Shown: positions 28,368 to 38,594, numbered from the stretch's first letter. The stretch: 64,000 bases of DNA from Sphingomonas alpina (GCF_014490665.1 NZ_CP061038.1:2480001-2544000), one strand, 5' to 3'. Made by a program: numbers and translations. The notes: generated by a model from the sequence alone, not told the origin.

Positions 28368-29525
28368 TTAACGTGTGGTGAGGTCGAACGCGGCGCTCTT
28401 GCCGGTCAGGATGTTGGCCGCGACCAGTTGCGAATTCGCCATCGTCTCGGCCACCGCCAACTGACCGGCTTCCCAATGCTCGCGCATCGTCCGCGCCGAA
28501 AACTCGAAATCGCGGCTGCCCCCTTCCCACGCATTGGCGCGGTAGATCAGATGGACAAGATTGACCGGATCCTCCGCCGCGCGCGCGGTCAGCGCGACGA
28601 CGTCGGGGTCGTTGTGCATCCCCTCGGGCAGCTTGGCGAGCACCTTGCGGATCGCCTCGCGATCCTGCCGCAGGCGCATCAACTGGCTCGACACTTCGCG
28701 TGTCCGGCTTGAAAAGCGGATTTCCTTTTCTCGCGCCATCACGTCCATGATCGTCTTCATCTTCTCGGTAGTGGCCGAGAACAGGTCGATCTGGAATACC
28801 AGCATCTCGTCACTCTGATGGTCGAGCACATGCGACAGCGGCGTGTTCGATACCAGGCCGCCATCCCACCACAGCCGTCCGTCGATCTCGATCGGCGGCA
28901 GGCCCGGCGGGAGCGCGCCCGACGCCATGACGTGACGCGCATCGATGGTGCGTTCGATCGTATCGAAATACTGGAAATTGCCGCTCTCGACATCGACCGC
29001 GCCGACCGACAGCCGTACGGGGCCATGGTTGAGCAGGTCCCAGTCGATCAATTCGTTGAGCGTATCCTTCAGGGGCGCGGAATCGTAGAAGCTCAGCGCT
29101 TCGGGCGACCCCGGCGTGGCAAAGGCGGGCGCCACCATCCGCGGACGGAAAAAGCCGGGTACGCCGGTCATCGCGACAAAACCCGCCGACCATTCATGGA
29201 CGAATTCGCGCACATGATCGTTGGGGAAGATCGGGAAGCTGGGCAGCGAACCCGTTACCGTGTCCCAAAAGGCGCTCAGCCGCTCGACTCGCCGCTCGGG
29301 CGGATTGCCGGCAACGATCGCCGCATTGACCGCACCGATCGAGATACCGGCAACCCAGTCGATCTCGATTCCGCTGCTCGCCAGGCCCTCGATCACCCCG
29401 GCCTGATAGCTGCCCAGCGCGCCGCCACCCTGCAACACCAGCGCCACGCACTCGGGCAGCGGCATCGCCTTTGCCTTGCGGCGCGGCTTCGAAGCGGGGT
29501 CTGTATCGGCCATGGCGTCGCACAT
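28368..29525 (-). CDS. Patatin-like phospholipase (PHB-associated)
   Basis: 385 aa. Oxyanion hole VLQGGGALGSYQAG, nucleophile elbow GISIG, and Asp of the dyad in WWDGGL, so an active Ser-Asp lipase/esterase. The C-terminal region (DLFSATTEKMKTIMDVMAREKEI and after) is the DUF3734-type tail seen in patatins next to 3-hydroxybutyrate dehydrogenase. May act on polyhydroxybutyrate granules or membrane lipids. Start is ATG 29525 or ATG 29513; neither has a strong RBS. Confidence 0.9.
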   Translation of the reverse strand: MCDAMADTDPASKPRRKAKAMPLPECVALVLQGGGALGSYQAGVIEGLASSGIEIDWVAGISIGAVNAAIVAGNPPERRVERLSAFWDTVTGSLPSFPIFPNDHVREFVHEWSAGFVAMTGVPGFFRPRMVAPAFATPGSPEALSFYDSAPLKDTLNELIDWDLLNHGPVRLSVGAVDVESGNFQYFDTIERTIDARHVMASGALPPGLPPIEIDGRLWWDGGLVSNTPLSHVLDHQSDEMLVFQIDLFSATTEKMKTIMDVMAREKEIRFSSRTREVSSQLMRLRQDREAIRKVLAKLPEGMHNDPDVVALTARAAEDPVNLVHLIYRANAWEGGSRDFEFSARTMREHWEAGQLAVAETMANSQLVAANILTGKSAAFDLTTR

Positions 29526-29655
29526 GGGCGACCGATGCGCCCGGTTCAACGACAGTTTGATGAATTCGGTGTCATGGAAGGAATCGGACCTTCTCTTGCA
29601 ACCAGGCCATTCCCTGCGCATTCATGGCATAACGGCAACGAACGGGGCATTCGCC

Positions 29656-30564
29656 ATGCGGCTCGATGATTTCGATCCCAACATCAATGTCGAGGATCAG
29701 CGCGGCCAGGGTGGCGGCGGTTTCAACCTTGGCGGCGGTGGCGGCGGCGGCGGCTTGCTGCTCGGCCTGCTCCCGCTGGTGTTCAGCCGGTTCGGCTGTG
29801 CCGGCGTTGCGGTGTTGCTGGCGGTGATGTTCTTCTTCGGCGGTGGCCTTGGCGGAATCTCGCAGCTTTCCGCCCCGACCGAACAGGTCGGCCAGCAACG
29901 ACCGCGGGTAAGCGACGGCACCGCGGCGTCGGCCTGCACCACCGACGCATCGGCACGCGCCGCGTGCAACGCGTTCAGCTCCGCCGACAAGACCTGGCAG
30001 CAATTGCTCGGCAGCAATTTCCGCGCGCCCAAGCTGGTGTTCTTCGGTGGCCAGGGCCAGTCGGGCTGTGGTGCCGCGCAATCGGCGATGGGCCCGTTCT
30101 ACTGCCCGAGCGATCAGGGCATCTATCTCGACACCAGCTTCTTCGCAGAACTGGAACAACGTTTCGGCGCGAAGGGCGATTTCGCGCAAGATTATGTCAT
30201 CGCGCATGAATTCGGCCATCACATCCAGAATCTGCTCGGCACGTCCGACAAGGTGCAATCGGCGATGCAGCGCAGCAGCCGGACCGAAGGCAATGCGCTG
30301 TCGGTCAAGCTCGAGTTGCAGGCGGATTGCTATGCCGGGGTGTGGGCCGCGCAGAATCGCGACCGCATGGAGCCGGGCGACCTTGAGGAAGGGTTGACCG
30401 CAGCGCAGGCGATCGGCGACGACACGCTGCAACGCGAGGCACAGGGCCGCGTCGTGCCCGACAGCTTCACCCATGGCAGCTCGGCGCAGCGTCAGGCCTG
30501 GCTGAAACGCGGAATCGACAGCGGCGACCCGCGCCAGTGCGACACATTCAACGGCGGCGCATGA
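29656..30564 (+). CDS. Neutral zinc metallopeptidase (YpfJ family)
   Basis: 302 aa. A glycine-rich cytoplasmic start (QRGQGGGGFNLGGGGGGG), one membrane helix (VLLAVMFFFGGGL), then a periplasmic domain with HEFGHH zinc site and a distal Glu in LSVKLELQADCYAG. Cysteines in GQSGCG and GPFYCPS may pair. Family members are uncharacterised zinc proteases. Its stop overlaps the start of the GNAT gene (ATGA), so the two are coupled. Confidence 0.93.
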   Translation: MRLDDFDPNINVEDQRGQGGGGFNLGGGGGGGGLLLGLLPLVFSRFGCAGVAVLLAVMFFFGGGLGGISQLSAPTEQVGQQRPRVSDGTAASACTTDASARAACNAFSSADKTWQQLLGSNFRAPKLVFFGGQGQSGCGAAQSAMGPFYCPSDQGIYLDTSFFAELEQRFGAKGDFAQDYVIAHEFGHHIQNLLGTSDKVQSAMQRSSRTEGNALSVKLELQADCYAGVWAAQNRDRMEPGDLEEGLTAAQAIGDDTLQREAQGRVVPDSFTHGSSAQRQAWLKRGIDSGDPRQCDTFNGGA

Positions 30565-30998
30565 GAATCAGACCGGTGGCCGATGCGGATCGGCCAAGAT
30601 TGTTCGAGCTGTGGCAGGCAGCCGTCCACGCCACGCATGATTTCCTGACGCCTGACGACCTTGCCGGGATCACCGAGATGGTCCGCACCGACTATTTCCC
30701 GACCGCTTCCTTCACCGTGGCGGTCGATCATGATGATCGCCCGCTCGGCTTTATCGATGTCGAGGAGGGCGTAGAGATCAACGCGCTATTCGTCGATCCG
30801 GCCTGTCATGGTCGGGGCATCGGACGCGCCCTGGTCGACGCCGCCCTGCCGCGGGGCGTCCCGCTGTTCGTCGAGGTCAATGAGCAGAATCACGCCGCTT
30901 GCGCGATCTATGAACATTGGGGTTTCCGCACGATCGACCGCAAGCCGCTCGACGGCGAGGGCCGCCCCTATCCGCTGCTGGTAATGCAGCGGGACTGA
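30561..30998 (+). CDS. GNAT family N-acetyltransferase
   Basis: 145 aa from ATG 30561. Acetyl-CoA motif VDPACHGRGIGRALVD and late EVNEQNHAACAIYEHWGF; close to the YjaB-type small acetyltransferases. Acceptor unknown. Overlaps the zinc peptidase stop. Confidence 0.92.
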   Translation: MRIRPVADADRPRLFELWQAAVHATHDFLTPDDLAGITEMVRTDYFPTASFTVAVDHDDRPLGFIDVEEGVEINALFVDPACHGRGIGRALVDAALPRGVPLFVEVNEQNHAACAIYEHWGFRTIDRKPLDGEGRPYPLLVMQRD

Positions 30999-31014
30999 AC
31001 CGGCATAACAAAAT

Positions 31015-31130
31015 CCCCTCTCCCGGATCAGGGAGAGGGGAGGAGCGCGACGCGCAAGCGAGAGCAAGAAAGGGAGATCGCCCTCAGCTCACGCCACCAC
31101 GCAATTGCCCTTCCGCAGAAGAAGGGCAAT
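31015..31130. repeat. Two perfect hairpins between GNAT gene and tRNA
   Basis: CCCCTCTCCC / GGGAGAGGGG (31015-31040, 6-nt loop) and ATTGCCCTTC / GAAGGGCAAT (31104-31130, 7-nt loop). The first has a T-rich flank on the minus side and resembles a common intergenic repeat. The remaining space up to 31297 shows no gene. Confidence 0.6.
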
Positions 31131-31297
31131 CAGCGATCAATAGGTCGCAGAAAAGCTCCGGTCGAGGTCCGCTCCACACGTCATCGCCCGCAACGCGCGG
31201 CTCGGCGCAATGTCGTCTTTTACGGCGGTGAGGGACCCGGTTGCATCCCGGAAAAAGCCTCGCTAGAGGCGACACTCCGGCTCTGCCGGGGTGGAGC

Positions 31298-31373
31298 GGG
31301 GCTGTAGCTCAGATGGGAGAGCGCTGCAATCGCACTGCAGAGGTCAGGGGTTCGATTCCCCTCAGCTCCACCA
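31298..31373 (+). tRNA. tRNA-Ala (anticodon CGC)
   Basis: 76 nt with encoded CCA. Acceptor GGGGCTG / CAGCTCC, D-stem GCTC/GAGC, anticodon stem CTGCA/TGCAG with loop ATCGCAC giving anticodon CGC, T-arm AGGGG TTCGATT CCCCT. All four stems pair. Confidence 0.97.
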
Positions 31374-31489
31374 GACCTGCCGCGCCGAGCATAGTTTTCC
31401 GCCATAAATATATAGCCCGTCGTCCGGGCCCTTTCACCGATGCGCCGCGTTCACCATGCGCCCGATCCCGGGTGACGGAGAGTCCCGAT

Positions 31490-31957
31490 ATGTCCGATCC
31501 CTTTTCGTCCTGGCTGCGCCTCACATCGATCTGGACAGATATGTCGCGCACCGGACTGCGCGCGATGGAAACGCTGGCGGCATCGAACAGCGTGGTCGAG
31601 CGCCGTACGGGCATGATCGACACCGCGATGCGCAATCCGCTGGCCGGTGATTATGCCGAGTTCTCGCGCATGATTCCGGAAAAGGTCGACGCCTTTTCGA
31701 AATCCGGCCTGGCCGTGGCCAATGAATGGTGGTCGATGCAAACTGCCTTGCTGACCGAAGTCCAGGCCTTTTGGGGCATGGCGCTGCGCGGACGCGCGCC
31801 GACTCTGGCCGAGATGAGCAGCGCGGGTTCGCGCGCTACGCGCTATGCGATCAATACCGCCGAGCGCAGCGCCAACCTCAGTGCGGTTGGCCTCGCGCCG
31901 ATCCACAAACAGGCGACCGCCAACGCGCGCCGGCTCAAGCGGAAGAAATCGTCCTGA
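31490..31957 (+). CDS. Phasin-like helical protein
   Basis: 155 aa from ATG 31490, with GGAG upstream. Amphipathic, helical, with a basic end (ANARRLKRKKSS). The size, the helix pattern and the motif MIPEKVDAFSKSGLAVANEWW suggest a phasin or granule-associated protein, in line with 3-hydroxybutyrate and patatin genes nearby. This is a resemblance, not a firm family match. Confidence 0.55.
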   Translation: MSDPFSSWLRLTSIWTDMSRTGLRAMETLAASNSVVERRTGMIDTAMRNPLAGDYAEFSRMIPEKVDAFSKSGLAVANEWWSMQTALLTEVQAFWGMALRGRAPTLAEMSSAGSRATRYAINTAERSANLSAVGLAPIHKQATANARRLKRKKSS

Positions 31958-32039
31958 TCGAAAGCAAGTTGGTCTGAAAAAGGCGGACCTTAAGGGCGTA
32001 CCCGGCGGTTGACCGGGTACATCCAAAAGGAAACGCACC

Positions 32040-34139
32040 ATGGTCACCAAAAGCGACGCCAAGTCCGACACGATCAAGCCAGGCAATGGCGGCGAGACCC
32101 ATCAGCAGGCGGGTGATGAGGCCGCGACTGGCCTGACCACCAATCAGGGCATCCGCGTTTCCGACAACCAGAATCAGCTCAAGGCCGGCGCGCGCGGGCC
32201 GGTGCTGCTTGAAGATTTCGTGCTGCGCGAGAAGATCTTCCACTTCGACCATGAGCGCATCCCGGAGCGCATCGTCCATGCCCGCGGCTCGGCCGCGCAT
32301 GGCTATTTCGAACTATATGAAAGCCTGGCCGACATCACCAAGGCCGACCTGTTCCAGCGCGCCGGCGAGAAGACCCCGCTGTTCACGCGGTTCTCCACCG
32401 TCGCCGGCGGTGCGGGATCCGTCGATACGCCGCGCGACGTGCGCGGCTTTGCGGTCAAATTCTATACCCGGGAGGGCAATTGGGATCTGGTCGGGAACAA
32501 TATCCCGGTGTTCTTCATCCAGGATGCGATCAAATTCCCCGACTTGATCCATTCGGTAAAAATGGAGGCGCAGACCGGCTATCCCCAGGCGGCCTCGGCG
32601 CATGACACCTTCTGGGATTTCATCAGCCTGATGCCGGAATCGACTCACATGATCATGTGGGCGATGTCAGACCGCACCATCCCGCGCTCGCTGCGCACGA
32701 TGGAGGGGTTCGGCATCCACACCTTCCGGCTGGTCAATGCGAAGGGCAAATCGACCTTCGTCAAATTCCATTGGAAGCCGAAACAGGGCGTACAGTCGAC
32801 CTGCTGGGACGAAGCAGTGAAGATCGCAGGGGCCGACCCTGATTTCCACCGTCGCGACCTGTTCGAGGCGATCGATCGCGGCGACTTCCCCGAATGGGAG
32901 CTGGGCATTCAGGCGTTCGATCAGGACTTCGCCGACAGCCTGCCGTTCGATGTGCTCGACCCGACCAAGATCATTCCTGAAGAAGTTCTGCCGGTGCGTA
33001 TGATCGGGCGCATGGTGCTCGATCGCTATCCCGACAATTTCTTCGCCGAGACCGAGCAGGTCGCCTATTGCCCGGCGAATATCGTGCCCGGTGTGGATTT
33101 CACCAATGACCCGCTGCTGCAGGGGCGGCTGTTCTCCTATCTCGACACGCAGTTGAAGCGCCTTGGCTCGACTAATTTCCATCAGCTACCGATCAATGCA
33201 CCAAAATGCCCGGTGATGAATTTCCAGCGCGACGGCCATATGCAGATGGCGGTGCCCAAGGGGCGGGCGAACTATGAGCCCAACAGCCTGTCCGAGGCGG
33301 GTGAGGATGGTGGTCCTCGTGAATGCCCGATGAGCGGGTTCACGACCTTTCCCGACCGCGACGGCGAGGATGAGCAAGGCGACAAGCTGCGCATCCGGCC
33401 CGACAGTTTTGCCGATCATTACAGCCAGGCCCGGCTGTTCTTTCGCTCGCTTGCGGCGCCGGAACAGGCGCATCTCGCCTCGGCGCTGGTGTTCGAACTG
33501 TCCAAGGTGGGCCTCGAGCACGTCCGCACACGGATGCTGTCCAACCTAGTCAATGTCGATCCCGACCTAGCAAAACGCGTCGCCACCGGACTCAACATGC
33601 CGCTGCCCAAGGCATCCAAAGCGGCCAAGCCGGCCCAGGATCTCACCCCGTCCCCTGCTCTGCGCATCATCGAAGGACCCCGCGCGCCGCAGGATATCGC
33701 CGGCCATTCGATCGCGCTGCTCGTCGCCGACGGATCGGACGCCAAGGTCGTTGCGAGCATGACCAGGGCAATCACCGATGCCGGCGCCCGCGCGGTGATC
33801 GTCGCGCCACGCGTCGGTGGCGCGAAGCTGTCCGACGGCTCGCTGCTCAAGGCCGACGCGCAGCTCGCCGGTTATCCCTCGGTGCTCGCCGATGCGATCG
33901 TCGTGGCGCTGTCCGACAAAGGCTGCGCGGCATTGCTCAAGGAAGCGGCGGCGGTGCAATTCGTGATGGATGCGTTCGGCCATCTCAAGGCGATCGGTCA
34001 TACCACCGAAGCGCAGCCATTGCTCGACAAGGCCGGGGTGACGCCCGACGACGGTGTGGTTCCACTCGACAAGGGTTTCACCGCCGCCGCGGCCAAACGC
34101 TATTGGGCGCGCGAGCCGGGCGTGCGCACGCTCGCCTGA
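32040..34139 (+). CDS. katE: Large-subunit catalase (HPII type)
   Basis: 699 aa, clade 2 catalase. Distal His80 in [11 protein letters not shown], Asn153 in VGNNIPVFF, proximal haem ligand Tyr367 in [10 protein letters not shown] flavodoxin-like C-terminal domain ([17 protein letters not shown] onward) is present as in E. coli HPII. Decomposes hydrogen peroxide; usually a stationary-phase enzyme. RBS AAAAGGAAA upstream of ATG 32040. Its TGA overlaps the start of a small UVR-motif gene (TGATG). Confidence 0.97.
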   Translation: MVTKSDAKSDTIKPGNGGETHQQAGDEAATGLTTNQGIRVSDNQNQLKAGARGPVLLEDFVLREKIFHFDHERIPERIVHARGSAAHGYFELYESLADITKADLFQRAGEKTPLFTRFSTVAGGAGSVDTPRDVRGFAVKFYTREGNWDLVGNNIPVFFIQDAIKFPDLIHSVKMEAQTGYPQAASAHDTFWDFISLMPESTHMIMWAMSDRTIPRSLRTMEGFGIHTFRLVNAKGKSTFVKFHWKPKQGVQSTCWDEAVKIAGADPDFHRRDLFEAIDRGDFPEWELGIQAFDQDFADSLPFDVLDPTKIIPEEVLPVRMIGRMVLDRYPDNFFAETEQVAYCPANIVPGVDFTNDPLLQGRLFSYLDTQLKRLGSTNFHQLPINAPKCPVMNFQRDGHMQMAVPKGRANYEPNSLSEAGEDGGPRECPMSGFTTFPDRDGEDEQGDKLRIRPDSFADHYSQARLFFRSLAAPEQAHLASALVFELSKVGLEHVRTRMLSNLVNVDPDLAKRVATGLNMPLPKASKAAKPAQDLTPSPALRIIEGPRAPQDIAGHSIALLVADGSDAKVVASMTRAITDAGARAVIVAPRVGGAKLSDGSLLKADAQLAGYPSVLADAIVVALSDKGCAALLKEAAAVQFVMDAFGHLKAIGHTTEAQPLLDKAGVTPDDGVVPLDKGFTAAAAKRYWAREPGVRTLA

Positions 34140-34279
34140 TGGTCGATGAAATCGAACGTCTGCGGCGGCGCATGGAGGCCGCCGCCGCGCTCGATTTCAA
34201 GGAAGCCCGCCGGTGGGGCGACGGCCCAACCAGTTGCGACGGCACCTCGCCCGACGAAATTGCCGGCCGGGCGGCTTGA
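34139..34279 (+). CDS. Small UvrB/UvrC-motif protein
   Basis: 46 aa. ATG 34139 overlaps the catalase stop as TGATG, so it is translated with it. Contains a recognisable UVR-type helix hairpin, RRRMEAAAALDFKEARRW, as found at the end of UvrB and in UvrC, followed by a polar tail. Too small to be an enzyme; might bind a UVR partner or be a regulatory peptide. The good codon bias and the exact overlap support a real gene. Confidence 0.6.
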   Translation: MVDEIERLRRRMEAAAALDFKEARRWGDGPTSCDGTSPDEIAGRAA

Positions 34280-34295
34280 GTGACAGGGGCAAATA

Positions 34296-35684
34296 TTAGC
34301 GCGATACGCGTTCCACATCCTGCTGCGACCACCCGCCCCCGAATGCCTGATACAGCGCGACATAGGCGGTCAGCCGGTCGGCGCGTGCCTGTACCAGCGC
34401 CAGTTCGGCAGTGAGCAGGCCGCGTTGCGTATCGAGCTGGTCGAGATAGGAAGAATAGCCGGCCCGGTAGCGGTTGCTGGCGTTGCGCAGCGCCGCCGCC
34501 AGCGCATCGCGCTGCCCGGCGATGGCGACGGCCTGTTCGCCCGATCGCTGCACCCCGGCCAGGCTGTCATCGACTTCGCGGAACGCGGCGAGTGCAGCCT
34601 TGCGGTATGCGAACGCAGCCTGATCGCGGCGCGCGGCGCCGGCATCGGCCTGGGCGCGCAACCGGCCGCCATCGAAGATCGGGGACAGCACGCTGCCGCC
34701 GAGCGAGAAGACGCCGACCGGGTTGGACAAGGCGGTGGACAGGACCAGACCGACCGATCCGGTCAGGCTGAGATTGGGCAGCATGGCGGCGCGCAGGCTG
34801 TCGAGCGAGCGATCGGCCGCGACCAGGCTCTGTTCGGCCTGGAACAGGTCGGGGCGGCGGCGCAACAAGTCGGCGGGCAGCCCGTCCGGGATCGACGGGG
34901 CTGACAAAGCGGTAAGCGCCGTGCCGCGAACGATTGCACCGGGCGTCTCGCCGAGCAGCAGGCGCAGTGCGTTTTCCTGCCGACTGATCGCAAGTTCGGC
35001 CTGCGGCACAAGCTGCTCGGTCGAACGATACTCCCCTTCCGCCTGATGCAGTTCGAGGTTCGAGGTATACCCCGTTTCGGCACGGCGGCGAGCAATGCGC
35101 AGCGCCTCGCCGCGCGACGCAAGCGTATCGCGCGCCACCGCGAGGCGAGCGTCCAGCGCGCGGAGCGTGATGTACCCGCTCGCGACGCTGCTCGCGATGC
35201 CCAGGCGCACCGTATCGCGCGCGCCTTCGCTCGCCAGCAATTGCGCGCGGGTGGCGGCATTGGCCTGGCGCAAGCGGCCGAACAGGTCGAGATCGTAGCT
35301 GGCCGAGATCGCCGGTTGCGCGCCGGTATTGGTCGTCGCAATACCAAATGGGTTGAGCGCGCGCGCTTCGGAGCCGGGCGCGGCGACATTGACCTGAGGC
35401 AGCAATTGCGCGCGCGACAACCGCTCCTGCGCACGCGCCTCCTCGACGCGCGCGGCGGCAGCGCCGAGATCGGGATTGTTGGTCAAGGCACGCTCGACCA
35501 GCCCGGTCAGGACCGGATCGCCGAATGCCGCCCACCAGTCCGCGCGAACCGGCTCGCCCGGGCCAAGCGCCGTGCGCCAGGCCGGCGGCGCGACCACGGC
35601 AGTCGCCGCCGGCGCTTCGGGTCGTGGACCAGTGCATGCCGGGGCCGCGGCGGCAAGCAGCAAGGGGAGCAGCCGAAGGTTCAT
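34296..35684 (-). CDS. Outer-membrane efflux factor, NodT family
   Basis: 462 aa lipoprotein; lipobox PAC after MNLRLLPLLLAAAAPAC. Two repeated OEP segments (DPVLTGLVERALTNNPDL early; RRPDLFQAEQSLVAAD mid) form the TolC-like tunnel. Third gene of an efflux operon; its ATG overlaps the TGA of the membrane-fusion gene. Completes the export path for the MFS pump of the same operon. Confidence 0.94.
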   Translation of the reverse strand: MNLRLLPLLLAAAAPACTGPRPEAPAATAVVAPPAWRTALGPGEPVRADWWAAFGDPVLTGLVERALTNNPDLGAAAARVEEARAQERLSRAQLLPQVNVAAPGSEARALNPFGIATTNTGAQPAISASYDLDLFGRLRQANAATRAQLLASEGARDTVRLGIASSVASGYITLRALDARLAVARDTLASRGEALRIARRRAETGYTSNLELHQAEGEYRSTEQLVPQAELAISRQENALRLLLGETPGAIVRGTALTALSAPSIPDGLPADLLRRRPDLFQAEQSLVAADRSLDSLRAAMLPNLSLTGSVGLVLSTALSNPVGVFSLGGSVLSPIFDGGRLRAQADAGAARRDQAAFAYRKAALAAFREVDDSLAGVQRSGEQAVAIAGQRDALAAALRNASNRYRAGYSSYLDQLDTQRGLLTAELALVQARADRLTAYVALYQAFGGGWSQQDVERVSR

Positions 35685-36787
35685 CGGATCTTCGGCGCAC
35701 CGGCGGTGTCGACGCGCGCCTGTACCGACATGCCGGGACGAAGCTGCGCTGCCAGTTGTTGCCCCGGATCGACGCGGATGCGCACGGCGATACGTTGCGG
35801 CACCTTGGTGAAATTGCCCGTTGCATTGTCCGATTTGAGCACCGCGAACTCGGATCCGGCGGCTGGTGACAACTGCTCGACCTTCCCGGTCAGCCGCGCA
35901 TTGGCCAGGCCATCGACGGTGAAGCTCGCAGGCTGGCCGACGCGAATGCGCGCAGTCTGCGCTTCCTTGAAATTGGCGATCACCCAGGTTTCGGGCGGGA
36001 CCAGGAACATCAGCTGCGATCCGCTGGTGACATATTGGCCGAGCCGCACGCCGACTTCGCTCAGCCGCCCGGTTTCGGGCGCGCGGATCACCGTATTGTC
36101 GAGGTCGATCTGCGCCAGCCGCCGCGCCGCTTCCGCGCCGCTCACCCCGGCCTGCTGCCCGCCCTTGCCGACCTCGACGGTGCGGATGTCCTGCCGCGCG
36201 ATCTCACGCGCGGCGCGCGCCTGCAACACGCCGGCCTGTGCCTGTCGCAACGCCGCCAGCGTCTGGTCGCGCTCGCGCAGCGACACCGATCCGTCCGTGA
36301 CCAGATCATTGATCCGGTTCATGTCGGCCTGAGCGCGGAGCAATTGCGCCTGCGCATTGGCGACCGCCGCGTCCTGCGCCTGCAGGCTTGCCGCGCGCGA
36401 CCGCGCCGCCTGTTCGCTATTGGCCAGAGTCGCTTCCTGTCCGGCGACCTGCGCGCCAGCCTGTTCGACGCGTTGACGATAGATGCGGTCGTCGATCTGG
36501 ACCAGCGGCTGCCCGGCCTTCACGACATCGAAGTCGCGCACATACACCTGAGTCACATAACCACTGACCTGCGGGCTGATCACCGTGGTGCGGCCGCGCA
36601 CATAGGCATTGTCGGTCGACTGGAAATCGCTCGCAAAGGGCGGCAGCCGCCAGGCGGCAAGCACCGCAAGGATCCCGGCGACCGCGATCACCGCGATGAC
36701 GATCAGCACGGTGCGGGAATCGCGCGGCGGCTTCCAGCCCGACCCGACCGGTGCGGCCGGTGCCTCGGCAGCGCGCTCCTCGGTCAC
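35681..36787 (-). CDS. EmrA/HlyD-type membrane-fusion protein (start probably frameshifted)
   Basis: At least 368 aa. One N-terminal membrane helix (VLIVIAVIAVAGILAVLAAW), then the typical STDNAYVRGRTTVISPQVSG and coiled-coil region (Gln/Ala-rich, residues 100-200), lipoyl and barrel parts. Bridges the MFS pump to the NodT outer-membrane factor. The intact frame opens only at a GTG (36787). But an ATG at 36867 overlaps the MFS stop as ATGA, the linkage used elsewhere in this operon, and is out of frame by one base. Adding one base in the C-run at 36830-36834 would join them and give a normal proline-rich cytosolic tail. Confidence 0.85.
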   Translation of the reverse strand: MTEERAAEAPAAPVGSGWKPPRDSRTVLIVIAVIAVAGILAVLAAWRLPPFASDFQSTDNAYVRGRTTVISPQVSGYVTQVYVRDFDVVKAGQPLVQIDDRIYRQRVEQAGAQVAGQEATLANSEQAARSRAASLQAQDAAVANAQAQLLRAQADMNRINDLVTDGSVSLRERDQTLAALRQAQAGVLQARAAREIARQDIRTVEVGKGGQQAGVSGAEAARRLAQIDLDNTVIRAPETGRLSEVGVRLGQYVTSGSQLMFLVPPETWVIANFKEAQTARIRVGQPASFTVDGLANARLTGKVEQLSPAAGSEFAVLKSDNATGNFTKVPQRIAVRIRVDPGQQLAAQLRPGMSVQARVDTAGAPKIR

Positions 36788-36863
36788 CGGCGCCGCGGCG
36801 ACGGGGGTGCCGGTGGGGTCGGAGAACCTGGGGGCGGACCTGGTGATGGCGTTTGGGTATCGG

Positions 36864-38525
36864 TCATGTCGCAGCCTCGATCATCGCCGCCCGGCGAGCG
36901 CGCCAGCTGCGGCGCGCAAGCAGGAAAGCGAGGTACAATGTAGTGAGCGCGGCCAGTACCGCGATCAACCGGAACGTGTCGTTATAGGCCAGCACATTGG
37001 CCTCGCGCGTCGCGGTCTGGGAGAGCAATGCGCCGCCCTCCGCCGCGCGCAGCGTGGGATCGCCGATCACGCGCGCGACCCCGGCCCCACCCGCCGCCAG
37101 CCGCGCGGTGACCTGCGGATCGGTCGGGCTGATCGACTGGACGATCGCTGCGCTGTGCGCCTTTTCCGCAATCGTCTGATAGGTGCCGAGCAGGGCCGCG
37201 CCACCGAGCCCGCCGATCGAATTGACGATCCCGAACAGCGCTATGAAGCTGATGATATGCCCAGCGCCCTGTTGCAGCGCGCGAGTCATGCCGAACAGCA
37301 AAGCCGGGCCGAGGAAGAAGGTCGCGGCAAAGGCGATCACCGCCTGAGTGAGATAGAATTGCGGTGCACGAGTCAGGCTGGTCGAGAAAGAATCGGCGAA
37401 AGCAGCGACCGCGACCAGCCCGATCGCGAGCATGATCGGGTGAGTCAGCCGTTCGACGTTCAAGGTCACCGCACTCGCCACCACGCCGGCGACCGAGGCG
37501 AGAAAGATGATCGCGAACAGCGGCCCGAGCTGGTCATTGTTCTGGCCCAGCGTATTGAGCAGCCCGACCGCAGCGAAGGTCTGTTCCGACAGGACGATGC
37601 GCGCCATGATCGTGACGATGGTGAAGCGCACGATATCGGCGCTGCCCAGCCAGCGAGTGTTGAGCAGCGGATTGGCGCGGCGATGCTCGATCGCCAGCGC
37701 GGCGCCGAACATCGGGATCGCGGCGATCAGTGCCCAGCCGATCCAGCTCGCCTCGGTCCACCACACGATCCGCCCCTCGCCGAGCACGGCAGCGAACAAG
37801 GCGACGCTGCCACCGAACAGGATGAAGGTGACGAAATCGAGCGGCTCGAACGCCGGCTTGCGCTCGGTTGGCGGCAGCCTGAGCCACGCGACCGCCGCGA
37901 ACGAGACCAACGCCAGGCCAAGTTCGAACAGGTATAGCGCGCGCCACTGCGACATCGCCAGCAAGTCGGGCGAGAAGAGTCGCGCCAGCGGCAAGGCGCA
38001 TTGCGGAATGCCGATGCCAAGCACCACGCCCTTCAACCGCCATTTCGCCGGCAATGCCTGCATGATGTAATACAGCGCCAGGGTAGACAGGGCGGCCGCC
38101 GCCATGCCGCTGGCTGCGCGCACCGCGATCGCTGACCAGAAATCATGCACGAACAGATGCGCGAAGGTCAGCAGGACATAGAGCCCGAGGAAGATCATCG
38201 TGAACGGACGCAGGCCATATTGCTGGCGGAACTTGATCAGCAGCAGGTTGATCGACGTGTTGGTCATCACATAGACCGTCGGCAGCCACGCAATCTCCGC
38301 CGGATCGAGGCCGAGCGAGCCCTGCAAGGTCGTGGTGTTGACCGAGATCAGCGCATTGCCGAGCCCGCCGGTCAGCCCGACCAGGATCGCGATCGCACCA
38401 TAAGCGAAGCGCCGCCCGGTCGGATGAGCAGGCGATGCCGGCGATCCCGGCATCATCGCGCGTTCGTGCGGCGCGAAGGTCCATTGTTCCTCAGTGAAGA
38501 AAGTGCGGAGACGGCGCGCGAACAT
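36864..38525 (-). CDS. MFS drug-efflux pump, DHA2 (EmrB-like)
   Basis: 553 aa, 14 predicted membrane segments; motif GLTGGLGNALISVNTTTLQG in the first helix. Proton-driven exporter of lipophilic drugs, first gene of an MFS, HlyD, NodT operon. Start uncertain: ATG 38525 has little SD; an in-frame ATG about 24 codons on (MMPGSPASPAHPTGRRF) is possible. Upstream lies the R1 palindrome (38595-38671). Confidence 0.9.
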   Translation of the reverse strand: MFARRLRTFFTEEQWTFAPHERAMMPGSPASPAHPTGRRFAYGAIAILVGLTGGLGNALISVNTTTLQGSLGLDPAEIAWLPTVYVMTNTSINLLLIKFRQQYGLRPFTMIFLGLYVLLTFAHLFVHDFWSAIAVRAASGMAAAALSTLALYYIMQALPAKWRLKGVVLGIGIPQCALPLARLFSPDLLAMSQWRALYLFELGLALVSFAAVAWLRLPPTERKPAFEPLDFVTFILFGGSVALFAAVLGEGRIVWWTEASWIGWALIAAIPMFGAALAIEHRRANPLLNTRWLGSADIVRFTIVTIMARIVLSEQTFAAVGLLNTLGQNNDQLGPLFAIIFLASVAGVVASAVTLNVERLTHPIMLAIGLVAVAAFADSFSTSLTRAPQFYLTQAVIAFAATFFLGPALLFGMTRALQQGAGHIISFIALFGIVNSIGGLGGAALLGTYQTIAEKAHSAAIVQSISPTDPQVTARLAAGGAGVARVIGDPTLRAAEGGALLSQTATREANVLAYNDTFRLIAVLAALTTLYLAFLLARRSWRARRAAMIEAAT

Positions 38526-38594
38526 TGTTACGTTATACGCACGATCGGCCAAAAAGGATCATGGAATTCCCGTCTCCTTCTATGCATCACCCTG

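Noticed and set aside
31241..31489. Upstream extension of the phasin-like gene through the tRNA
   Set aside because: Would translate a tRNA gene; a proper start with RBS exists at 31490.
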